Notes under the pieces: generated by a model
What the model was told of the DNA's origin: nothing
The model's input: the letters and a program-made list of their open reading frames with translations, nothing else
The model's database searches: none
Origin: Calamus simplicifolius
Taxonomy: Eukaryota > Streptophyta > Magnoliopsida > Arecales > Arecaceae
Reading direction: 5' to 3'
Assembly: GCA_900491605.1 (NCBI GenBank)
Contig: UESW01004558.1
Span: 667,920-731,919, forward strand
Length of the DNA stretch: 64,000 nt
Part shown: one piece after another, positions 48,131 to 59,630 of the stretch
Position numbering within the stretch: the stretch's first letter is position 1
Layout of the letters: each line of letters begins with the position of its first letter
Program-made: the position numbers and the translations under genes

Positions 48131-49665
48131 GAATACATTTTTGCAAACAAATTTATCTCATTATTGTTGCTGCTTTGTTGTTGCTCGGTCACATCTTAGG
48201 AGATTGTTATGCTCCAACCACCAAGCTAATGTAGGGCCAGAAGCTAATGTAAGGGGGATTATCTTATTATTGTAAGACTTGAAATGAAAGCGTACGTGAA
48301 GGCAAAGAGACATTCACATCATCTCATCTAGACACAGCGTGGGAGCTATGCCTAAATTATCTAGTCTTATCATCGACCTACTTGCTGTCGATATTCTTCC
48401 AATCATTCATTTTCTTGCTCTTAATTAGTACATGCATGTGTGAATACATACATACAAACATACATACGTATGTTTGGCCATATGCCAAGCAAGCAATTAA
48501 TCTTCCTGTACACTATTGGAGGATGTGTTAAAGCATCAGACGTTATCGGTGCGAGATGCCCGCATGACAGGTTTGCACAAGTGCATGCATGTTCAAATTA
48601 AAGGGCATGGAAAAGCATACACGTACATGCATGAGTATATATATATATATATACGTAAATTATTTCATACATGCACGTGAGAAGAACGTACGTATATAGG
48701 GAACGCTATGTTTAGCGAGGGTACAAGCCTACATCCAAAATTAAAGGACCTTATATGTTTAGCTTAAAGGACGAGAGGGGGGGAAGGAGGACAAGAGAAA
48801 AGGGATCACTGGGGCTAGAGGCCAAAAAAGAGGATGCCTTGGTATCTAGAAAGAAGGGAGCAGGAAGACAATGCCCGGCTTTGGCTGCACGCATGCCCAC
48901 CCACAGTTCAACAACACAGACTCTTTCCAATGCGCCACTGTCCTTACCCACTCTTCCTCCCCTACCTTTGATGTCCCAATCACCACCCCACTGGCTCACT
49001 CCCCTTGCCCATCAAACCACCTCACCTTATTTTAACGCCACCCTCTCCCCTCGATCAAGTGGCTTTTCCTCCCTCTCTAGCTACTAGCCTTTTTTTGTTC
49101 CCACACTGATTTCAAGGACACCCGGCCCCCATGGTAATTGGGTCAGTGTACCTTAGAGGAGCAGCATGTGGGCCTTTCTAAAGAGGCAAAGGGCAGAGAT
49201 GGAGCTCGGTTCCATGGGTGTGGCACGTTGCTTTATCTCTCTCTAGCTCTCTATAACCGAGGAAGCTGTGGAGGCTGTGGTGGGAGTGTGAGAATGCCCC
49301 CTCTTATGTGAACTGAGCTTCCTCCCTTCAAGAACAAAAGGTGCTCTCCCTCGTTATAATATCTCTCTTCTTTTGGTGATGGTTCAAGGGCGGGAAGGCA
49401 GTGCGACTGCTAGAAAAGGCATGACAAAGTTTTGGAAGCAAGAGTCAATGCACTAACAACAATAACAGCCACCGCTGATAATGATAATTAAGATGATATT
49501 GTGTGATAATTTTAAAAAGAACACGTAACGTCTGTGGTCCTGCATCCAATTAATGCGAGCGATGGCTGATCAGCATCCAATATGTACTGGACTCTCTTCT
49601 CCACTCATCGCCTTAATACCCGGGAGCGTATAAAATTAAGACTGACAAACAGACAAGATATATAC

Positions 49666-49700
<35 letters not shown>

Positions 49701-50438
49701 ATCGATCATGGAAGGTTTTGAGATAATGCCCTTGCATGAAATGAACCAATGATTGGTCGACCTGTTTATAGGTTAATTTCTCTCGTAGAGCAATCAATTA
49801 TAGCCTTTACCACTTGAGATATATATAATATGGGTGTTAGCAGTTGGCACTAAACAAATCAATGAAATCAACTATTCCACTGAAGCAAAATCAGGAATAA
49901 CGGCCACCTACTAAGAAGAAATATATATTAATCATGCGAATGTAGTTGCAGTCACATAAAATATGTGATGCCAACTATATAAACTTCCAGTAACTAGTGG
50001 TAATTAGATCGAGTTATCAGATCACATGGCGCTCTTGATCTAGTCAGCAGGAGAAAGTCTGGTCACGGTTCTAGAACAAAAATCAAGTTTTCAGGGGCCT
50101 AAGGTCTTCCAGTCTGTGTGCAATCCGGACTGCCACATCCTTAGAGGTGGGCCAAAGGGTTTGTTTTTCCCCCTTCATTTTGGAGGAAAGAGGTGATCAT
50201 CTCGTGCATTGGAAAACCCATATTGGTTATGGACCCGAATACTACGTTAGTATGGAACATTTTTTTTTTCCCATGTGAAATCCCCTAGTATTGTATACTA
50301 TATTTTTATCATATAAATAGTATGATTACATAAATTTGATACTATTCATATAAATAGTATGATCATATAAAACAATACTGACTCGCAAAAGCTTGTAGCT
50401 TGCTATGGCCGACCCACAGTACGTTAACTTAGCATATC
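47283..50438. other. Intergenic DNA upstream of the acyltransferase gene
   Basis: AT-rich with microsatellites: CT at 48090-48126, a TA run near 48636-48652, and TACA/TA at about 49660-49700. A 110-codon frame at 48755-49087 is Ser/Pro-rich with no domain. 50281-50360 has two copies of CATATAAATAGTATGAT. No gene is supported. Confidence 0.55.
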
Positions 50439-50453
50439 TATAAATATAAATAA
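50439..50453 (+). promoter_or_regulatory. TATA-box candidate of the acyltransferase gene
   Basis: CTATAAATATAAATA lies about 185 bp before the start codon, which would leave a leader of roughly 150 nt with CT-rich segments. It is the best TATA match in the proximal region; its use is inferred. Confidence 0.45.
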
Positions 50454-50636
50454 CACTAGTGCATGCATGAAAGAGCCAAGAGAACTGGTCATCACCATCA
50501 GTAGTCATGATCACCTTTAGATAACCATAGAATGCAAACCTGTCTTCTACTAAGGCATCTCAACTCTCCTCCTCCCTTTTGCCTATCTTTCTTATTTCAG
50601 ACCTCTGACAGCCAGAATTAGAGGACTACTGAAGGA

Positions 50637-51658
50637 ATGGCCATCGAGAGGGAGGATTACCATAAGGTTCTCATCACAAAGACAGCAACAGTTCACCCAA
50701 GGGCTCACCCCCATGAGGCCAGAGTTATCCAGCTTTCCAATCTAGACAGAAAGTGTCCTGTGCTCATGTACTTGGTGTTCTTTTACAGGTCACCTCCATC
50801 CCACCATGGCCTGTCAGCTGGCTCTCTTTTCTCCTCCTTAAAAATGGGCCTGGAAGAGACCCTGTCTGCCTGGTACCCAGCTGCAGGGAGACTGTCCATA
50901 AACCCAGACAATGGAAAGCTTGACCTGGCCTGCACCAATTCCGGTGCACTTCTAGTGGAGGCTGCCACTCATTTGGAGATCTCAGAGCTTGGAGACCTCT
51001 CTCAGTATAATGACTTGTATGAACACCTAGTCTTCAGGCCTCCCTTCTCCGGCAGCTTCTCTGATGATATACCCCTTGTTGTAGCACAGGTGGGTCCATG
51101 CACACAATAAGTTCATGGGCTTTTACGGCTTAACCTTATGTTATAATTGTTATATTTTTCTTTCTTTCTGCCATGCAGGTGACTATGCTTGGCTGTGGAG
51201 GGTATGCAGTGGGGGTTGGAACAAACCACTCGCTCTTCGATGGGTTGGCAGTCTATAACTTCATGCATGCATGGGCCTCTAAGACGGTTGGGAAAGCAGA
51301 GGCGGTGGAGCTGGTCGAGCCAGTGCACGAGAGGGGGAGGCTGTTGGTAAATTGTGGCCAGATCGAAAAGAATTTAACTAGGCCTGGCGGAAGAGAGAAG
51401 ATGATACGAGTCACAGCTTTTGATCATCTCCACCAGTTAATAAAACAGACAGTCTCCATGGAACGCATTGGTCCTGAGGAGAAACTTGGGGCCGAGTCCA
51501 AATCCTCAGAGGCGAGCATCACAAACCATGAACAATTTGTTCTTAAGACCTTTTCTCTGACAAGAGCCACGGTATGGAAGCTTAAGAGCAAGGCAACCAG
51601 TGGTTTAAGTGGCGCTTCATGCTCCTCCTTCGAGGTTGTGGCAGCGCACTTGTGGAAG
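50637..51658 (+). CDS. BAHD acyltransferase, first two exons (3' part missing in window)
   Basis: Exon 1 (50637-51089, 151 codons) begins MAIEREDYHKVLITKTATVH and contains LSNLDRKCP and LSAWYPAAGRL. Exon 2 (51179-51658, 160 codons) follows a GT-AG intron. It holds the catalytic NHSLFDG (HxxxDG, His as general base), FVLKTFSLTRATVWKLKSKA and SSFEVVAAHLWK. These are BAHD landmarks; the family moves acyl groups from CoA thioesters to alcohols or amines in the cytosol. Usual length is about 430-460 residues, so about 130 C-terminal residues with the DFGWG-type motif are missing. Exon 2 ends in a good donor (AAG/GTAAAA), but no matching exon is seen to 64000. The gene either has an intron over 12 kb, invaded by copia element 2, or is truncated. 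The substrate cannot be told. Confidence 0.88.
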
Positions 51659-51670
51659 GTAAAAGAATTT

Positions 51671-51707
<37 letters not shown>

Positions 51708-54700
51708 GAAGCAATACCCTCATGTAGTGCGTCATATGATCTTGTGCATGTCTTCATACAAACATGCATGGTATCATAAATGATATATATATATATGCTT
51801 TATTTTCAGTCTGAGAAGCTCGATCCTGATAATTATTGTAGAACAGTTGTAGAATTAATAGAAGAATAGATGTAGTGGAGACAAAGGAAGTCGTAACCAT
51901 CCTATTTATTAATTGTTTGCAAAGCAGTAGAGTGCTTTCAGAAAAATCTAATTTGGCCATGTATACTTCCAAAAGGAACTTCCATGCTCGAGAAATGATT
52001 TCAGCAAATCCATGCATACCCTCACCTTTTCCCCTGTGAAGCAGTCGTACATCTTCTATTTAGTCATACCAAGAATTGTCAAGAGCTATGTCTCAGAAAC
52101 ATCAACAGCTGAGCAATTATGCTCAAAGTCTACACATCTGCATGATTGTCTCTTGGTCTTAGCTAGTTACATGCCATACCATTTTAAGCAGCATTCTTTC
52201 ATCCTCCAAGTCCCTTTTTGTTTTTTGAGAGGAGACTTGAGTCTCATTTTTAATAGATAAATAAGCATGAAATGATAATATATAGTATATAAAATTTTAC
52301 ATGATCTACTTCCTTAGAAGAGTACCATATCCAGAGAAATTACGTAAGCCTTGATCACTAAAAGATTGTGCCCATCCTCTATCAACGTCGTTGATACAAC
52401 TTATCCATCGTTATCAATTATTAGTTCTGAAGAATATATATGCTGTTTAATAATGTTAAGTTAAGACATAGATTGGTGGCGATATACGAATAAATGAGGA
52501 GATTTCAGTGATAGCTAATGCACATTTTTTGGGAATGTTATCAGATTTGTAGTGTTATCTCCCCTTCTTTTTTCGGTATCATACAAAACTGAAAGCAAAT
52601 AGTTTGTATCGCAGATTCCTGAGTGTATATCTCAAACTACATAAAATTCAAAGGTAATTTAGTCAAAATAGTTAGATCTTCTGAATAACATATTTAAATA
52701 TGCCTTCAGACATCACGGCAGAGCCATCTGTTTACTTGCTTGCAATAATGGCATATTATTGAATTTTTATTAAAGGTAACAAGAGAAATGGTTCAGAAGT
52801 ACAATCTTTCTTCACATATCTACATCTAGATTGGAGTTTTTATCAACCAACATGACTATCTTCCAGGTGGGCTCCGTATTCGCTTTAGACTTGGACTATG
52901 ACAACTCAACCATGTATACATATACTCGGACCATGCATGGTACATTAGCTATAGTTTGTACATTGACAAAACCTACATGCTTAAACTTAGCTAACATAGC
53001 TACCCACAATTCCAGCTGTTTTTTTTTTTTAATTTAATTTTTTAGTAGAATCAGTTTTCTTGGACAGATGATGGGATACATTTTGTTTAGAAACGAGAAA
53101 AGCTCTCAGTGCATGAGTAATAAATAAAAGGCACTAGTATGCATTATAAATATGAAATATTGGTCACTTTGAAGACATCAAAAGCTTTGTAGAAAGGTTA
53201 TTAATCTAAATATGTCACAACTTGATTAGAATAATCAAATGCAGTTATTAATAATGCACAAGATTTTGCTTTTCTACCACTCATTTGATTGAAAGTGTTA
53301 AAAGTATCACACACACACAAGAAAGAGAGAGAGAGAGATCCAAAACATGTTTTAGTCTGTCTTTAGGCATATGAAGCAAGTGTAATTTCATGACCAATCT
53401 GCCTTCCATCATCGGCGTAAAGCTTTCAACATGCCTAAACAAGTGGCTGGCAAACATAATAATGAATTTCAAGCACTAAAAGAAATGAATACAAATTACT
53501 AGACATGGTTCATTTCCATTGATAATTAGGACAATGTAGTTTAAGATCAAAAATTTCTGAGAAACTTTGCGCAAAGACTATTATATATGAAAAACGTAGG
53601 CCTCAGTTGCACTCAGTTGCATCATAAATAGTTTCTTTAACCATGAAGTTTAAGATGATTAATCAAGAAGAACTAAGTGTAGATAATAACTTTAAATCAA
53701 ACCTAATCGGGAAACAGAAATAGTAACAACAAGAAAGAGAGATCAAAATGGAAAAATATTTTCAGTGCTAAAAGGGATATTTTAATTCCACTCATATTAT
53801 CTCTGTCTATTTCTTTCCTAATTTTCTTTGCTGTCATTGCTGATCTATATGAAGAGATTCCCCATTTTTGCTATGGTTCTTATTCTCTGTCTGTCTCATT
53901 TTGTTACAGGCAGGAGGGTGTAGAAGAATGAATGAAAAATAGAAAGTGAACTTCGGTTCACAGAAAATATTATCCATCACAAGATTATGGCTAGACTACG
54001 AATGACATCTTAAAATCAAAATTTCCTTGTCAGAGTAGTCAATAAGAAATTAAATAGAAAAGTCATACATGAAGATTTACTACTAGCTAGACTTACAGCA
54101 TTTAAAAATATAAGCTGGGCAAAATAGCTGACTAATTGAGTTGACTAACTTAAAAAAAAAAGAATCACCATTCCTTAATCTCTTTTACTTAAAATAAATT
54201 AGATTAATTTGTCCCGTTACATATTTAATTTTATCATATGCCTAAGGTACATAGATAAAATTCATAACAAAGATCAAAATGTCCTTTCTCGTTCTGAATA
54301 TTGACTTTTGAACACTATATATAAGAAGAAGCAAAATTTTGTAGGAACGACACACGATACCCTTACTTGCAATTAAATAAAATCAATTTAATTCATCTTA
54401 TTTTATTGAATTGAAAATCTCTTCTTGCTAACTTGCATATTATTAAAAGGAAGTTTTATGCCCAATTAAATCTCTATGGAATGAATTGTTATCGGATTGC
54501 TTCAATTTATGCAAAGCAAAATATGTGATTTTTTATTTTTCAAATTAAAAGGTTTAATTTGCTTAAAGAAGTAGTATTATCAAACATCCATCTATAATGA
54601 GAAACATACTAAAACATTGTACAAATGCTTCTTAAAAAATGGATAAAACCAAAAGAGAAAAATAATGAAAAAGTAGATGAATATATATATGTATACGTTT

Positions 54701-57476
54701 GTAGTTTTATGATATTGTAATCGCTCATCGTATATTTGAAGTTGCAAGGAGTGTAGAAATAGCTTTGAGAAATAATAGGTTAGATTAGTTATCTAAGATG
54801 GGTTTAATTAATTCTCGCTAATCAAACTCTTGACAAAGTGAATGGTTGCCCTTGCCCTTCATAGCTTAGTTGGATCCTAAGAACACATGATCAACAGCAA
54901 ATCATTATTATAGGTCAAATCAAGTTTGAAAAGAATAATTACAGAATTATATAAAAGATGCTTTCATGTGGTATATAGGTGAATCACTGCACTCAAGATT
55001 TCTCTCATTTTTTTTTCGGAAGACACAAAGAATTATAATTTATAATTGAAGAAGTTTAACTAGAAATGTCACTGATATAATAGATGATTACCCAAGATGA
55101 CTAGAATGAGGGTGGATATAATGTTCAAAAGATAACACTTATAACCACAATATCTTTAGGTCGGGCTCAGCTTACTAATAGAGTTGCTAAAGAGGTCTCG
55201 GTAAGAAGTAAGGGTTAAGTGATAGATTCCTTTCTTTATGATTTATTTTAAATAAACACATAATGATGAATGTAATTAGGTGGCAAAGAGGTGGTGTTCT
55301 GAAAGTGTCATATTATTGTTATAGGTCCTTGAGACTTGAAGAGAAGTTTTACACGATAGGCTAATTGTGTTGTTCAGAGTCCAAAAAGAATTGTGGATTT
55401 TAGAAATGACAATATCAAGGTGGATACATGGCACAATGAAAAAGTGAAGAGTAAAAAAGTACATCGATGCAATCCTATAAGTAGCATCAGTAAATTATAC
55501 ACTAATGGATAAATGGACAATATGGCAGCAAGCACTAGTACAGTGAGGAGATTATGTGTCTAGCAGTCAACAGATGGCAATGGAAACCTTTAAAAAAAAC
55601 ATAGAATTTGGAGAAGTAAGATTGACAAATATTTTTTATTATTGATAGAAGAATATATACATACATATAATGCCATGATCACAGCCATTTGAATATATTG
55701 CGCACATGGAAACTTACATATCCATATGGCCTATGATTTGGCAAACAAACCCTTACTGAATTTATGGTGTAGAGGAATATAGTAGATTAGGAAAACTTAT
55801 AACTGGAATGCAACATAAACCAACTACGCTTAGGAAACATATAAAACTATAACAAATGATGGAAATGATGTAGTTATATATATAGTACAAAACTTAAAAT
55901 TCAAATGATGTATCATGAATATCACTAATAATATCACTAATGATGATAAATTATTTGATAGCAAAAGGATGGAAAACAACAAAGAAAACTTGAAGGACCC
56001 AGATACAAATTTAAAGGTTTATAAATCTTTATCTATAATTGACTAAACTGAAAGTTAGAACCATTAATATGTCTTTATTATGTATGCTTGTAGTTAAACA
56101 TCACTATAGTGCCATTCACACGACCACTTTGGTCTACTAGAACAATTGTTTGTCTCTAAGAGAAGCGGAAACCATCTCCTTAGAAATTGATGTGGAGACG
56201 TTGAGATGTTACATGTATGACGAATAACAAAATTTTAGAATGTCTGGACTACACCTGAAGATTTTCCTTTCAATATTTATGCACAACTTCTCTTATTTAT
56301 GTCAAAGGTTATGTGGCGTAGCATATAAATAATGAAATTGATAGAAGAGTAAGAAGAGTGAAAGATTGAAAGTCTGACAATTGCTTTGAATTTATCTAAT
56401 TTTTTGGATTGAAAGTACCTACATATTATGGTTATGTTGATGGGTTCCGAGTACCAACATTTTATCTTTTTGAAAGAAATCTATCTAATAAATCATCAAA
56501 AAGTACTGTGTGTGGACGTTCTCATGTGTGTGTGGCCACTACATCCTTTAGAAAGTAGGCTGTGACATGCTGTAGGTAGTGTTCTTTTCTTATAATTCCT
56601 CGGCGCTTTCAGAAGTTTAAAATGAAGTGACATGTGCTCATGGAGAGTTTATTAGTAGTTATAATTATTCAGAAATGTTGCCTGAATAACAAATTTGGCA
56701 AGCATATCTATTATTACAAGAGTTTTGTTCTTGCATTTGGCCCTCCTATTGGGTGTTTACCGATGCTAGAGTTCTTCCATTGTATGTTCTTGTATTCTTT
56801 CTTCTATATGCTATTGAGATTTATGCTAACTAAATATTAATCTCTCTGAAGCCATGGCCTACAGATTTTATTATAAATAGAACATGGCGGATTGTTACAA
56901 ATATATGACGCAATGTTTCTGATTCCAGAAGTGCCTTGTACTTTTTATCAAAATGCCAGTCATCATTCATTGATGAGAGTGATTCTGTTAAGCCCATGCC
57001 ATTTAATCTGATAATATTCTATCTGGTGTTTAATTATTAGCATAAAATTGAACTCACATATATATATATTCAAAGGAGCTTGATTGATCAACCCCATGAA
57101 TTCTATATAACTTTGGGCATAAAGAGTAGGTAAGAGAGCACGGTATAGCTTTCTCTTGCCAAAAGTTTAACTTTGCATTACCATGCCTAAGTCGCACACA
57201 GAAACCAGAAAGATATGAATATTATACTGTTTCATTAATATGGTGCATGACTATAATAAATAGCAATATCAGATTTGACAATAAAATCACATGCATGAAA
57301 CTTTCATAACAGTATACAATTTTAGTAAGCCATACGAATATCAGTAATGAGATCTTTCTGTGATGAATAAGAATACAGGTTTTCTCCTGGTGAATTTACA
57401 AAAGCAAAGTTCAAGTCAAAAAATCTCATCCTAGACATCGATGACTAAAACACCTGCTAAACCAGTTTTCCTATTT

Positions 57477-57518
<42 letters not shown>

Positions 57519-58380
57519 CAAAGGGCTGTTTGATCCCTGCAATCATGTTATTAATTTAGCATAAAATTGTGTTATGCTTGAAATGCTGACCATGCCATGG
57601 AGCAACCTCAGGAGCTCGTACCTTTTCTTGCCATAGAAACTCTTGGAAGACTCTAGATTTTCAAATGACCTTTGTTAAGACAACTGGATTTGCTCAACCA
57701 CAAATTACTAGTTCCTGTAAAGCTTAGGCATGGTTTGAATCAATTTAGCTTGCTTTGTTAGTAAATAAACAAAGTTCAGAAAAAAATTATAACTATAAGA
57801 GAACTATATGCTTTGATAGAATAGTACATAAAAATGGCACTACTCACACCAATCATAGGTTCTTTGCAGAGGCAAGATATATCATCCCTAACAAATTTCT
57901 GCAGAAACCTGAAGAACCAAATTTACAGCATGTTTGTGTTTAATTTGAAACTGACAGCAAGAGTTTGGTCTTCTCTAGATTCAGACCTCTGCTGACTTTA
58001 AACATTTGGCGTGTTGTATTGATCATTTTTTACCTGATCCCTCCAATTTAATGCCAGAATTATTTTAATGTTTCTAACCTTGTTTATTCACCTGAATTCT
58101 TTCTGTAAGATGAGAGCTCCTCATTTCTAGTTCACTCTATTAACTACAGCCCCTTTTTCAACAACATAATCTGATTTAATTCAATTTGGATATAGCTCTT
58201 CTATGGTTAAATCTGAACAAGTTTTCTCAAATAATTCATGATGAACACTGAAGTTCCACTAAATATTATGCATTCAAATCCTAATCATTGTATAGTTGAT
58301 GGCCTTCCATTTATCTAAGAAATTTCAAGTTATATTTTATGTTCCCAGAGAAACATTAATCCAATGGTTCAGATGGAAGA
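51659..58380 (+). other. Non-coding DNA after acyltransferase exon 2 (long intron or lost 3' end)
   Basis: Begins as the second intron and carries a CT/CA compound microsatellite at 51673-51708. AT-rich throughout, with a TA run at 57483-57516. No open segment resembles the BAHD C-terminus, and no other gene is recognised. Confidence 0.6.
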
Positions 58381-58696
58381 TGTTGGCTGTGTATTGTGTC
58401 TGGCAGATGGTGGCTACCTACTTGAATCAGACTGAGGCTAGAGTTATACTCTATGTCCTTAAGACAATTTCGTCCCGCAATGGTGCTCACGGTCAGTATG
58501 ACGATTGTCTCCCAGGATACAACAGTCTCCTTTTGATGAAAGCAGCACTACAATTCACCAAAATAATCGAACCAAGAATGCAACTCTCTTTTCAATGCAC
58601 TATTGCTATACTATCCTTAGGAAAGTATGCAAATGCCTAAGAGAGAAGAAACAAGAAAAGTGCAAAGTGCGCCTACAAAGCGCCCATTGCGCCCTT

Positions 58697-58780
58697 CGCA
58701 CACGCGCGTGCGCGTGCGCGTGCGCGTGCGCGTGCGCGTGCGCGTGCGCGTGCGCGTGCGCGTGCGCGTGCGCGTGCGCG
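58697..58780. repeat. GCGTGC hexanucleotide microsatellite
   Basis: About thirteen units of strictly alternating purine and pyrimidine inside the LTR, a sequence type able to form Z-DNA. It creates artificial Ala-Cys, Val-Arg and Ala-His frames that are not genes. Confidence 0.95.
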
Positions 58781-58804
58781 AGGGTGATGCTTCGCATCAC
58801 CCTC
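58780..58804. repeat. Perfect hairpin next to the microsatellite
   Basis: GAGGGTGATGC, loop TTC, GCATCACCCTC: 11-bp stem, 3-base loop, directly abutting the last GCGTGC unit. Confidence 0.93.
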
Positions 58805-58998
58805 AAGCTCTCCTTCTATGGTGAGCCGAAGGAACACAAGCTTAGGAGGAGGTTTCCATATAAGTGAACCTTCCTTCCTTGTTCTTTTCGATGTGGGACT
58901 AAATGTCCCCGCAATTTCTCATTCACATACATAAGGGGTTAATGGGCTTTCAAGGCCCATTAGGGTTTTCATGACCTATTTTGGCCCATTACCCAACA

Positions 58999-59010
58999 AT
59001 CCCCCACATG
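58999..59010 (-). other. Polypurine tract of copia element 2
   Basis: The minus strand reads CATGTGGGGGAT just before the LTR start TGTTGGG. It fixes the inner border of the 3' LTR. Confidence 0.8.
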
Positions 59011-59630
59011 AATGGAAATTGGACTCAGATCAAAGATTAGCAAAGATTGGCAAGGCAAACCCCCACATAAAAGGATTTTAATGCAAATGAATATGCAGAC
59101 ACACTAAAGAGAGTATAATGGGATGAAGTTGTATCGGGATAGGTAGCTTGTGGCTTTGAACCTTCCTTAGTGAGTTGTTATCGAGTTTACTTGCTAAAAG
59201 GTGAACGCGATGTCTTGAACCTTTCAGCGTTTTGTGTAAACTAAGACAATAACAATCACGCAACTTCTTCCCGAGCATTCTTGTGGTTCTCATGGTTGTG
59301 TTCATTTTGGCCCCGAACAACTCCTGGTCTCATGAGTGCTTCAGAGAATTAAACCTTAAAATTCTCATAGAATTGGCCCAGTTCACACTCACATAGGTGA
59401 TTAAGAGTATCCTGATGATGTTCATGTCATAAGAATCATTAAAAGCAATGCTTATCCTAGTACCTTTAGCAGGTAGCACCAATTATCATAGGAATGAGTA
59501 GGATTGTACATCCTTAGTGCTATCAAGTCTCTTCATAATTTAGTTGTCCCTTTGAACCTAGATCTTGGGATCTCCAGTCAGCTAGGTTGGGTATCCACTA
59601 TGAAGATTTTTCAGTTATAGGTTTTAAACC
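59011..59630 (-). other. Non-coding part of copia element 2 between pol and 3' LTR
   Basis: About 620 bp without any copia domain. One 80-codon minus frame (59078-59320) has no recognisable motif. Confidence 0.6.

Larger units (their letters stand above)
58381..58998 (-). repeat. 3' LTR of copia element 2 (618 bp)
   Basis: The U5 side (58381-58655) matches the right LTR, with a 2-bp indel near 58479. The outer part is different: it has a GCGTGC microsatellite (58697-58780), a perfect hairpin (58780-58804), and a tail ending AATGGGCTTTCAAGGCCCAT, then TTTTGGCCCATTACCCAACA. Terminal inverted repeats are TGTTGG/CCAACA. Confidence 0.85.

Noticed and set aside
48755..49087. 110-codon Ser/Pro-rich frame
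   Set aside because: Composition reflects CT-rich upstream DNA; a frame on the opposite strand (48751-48999) is equally open.
51660..58380. Search for the last BAHD exon on the plus strand
   Set aside because: No open segment of about 130 codons and no DFGWG-like motif was found, so none was annotated.
58505..58867. Frames with Ala-Cys, Val-Arg or Ala-His runs
   Set aside because: Translation of the GCGTGC microsatellite in an LTR.
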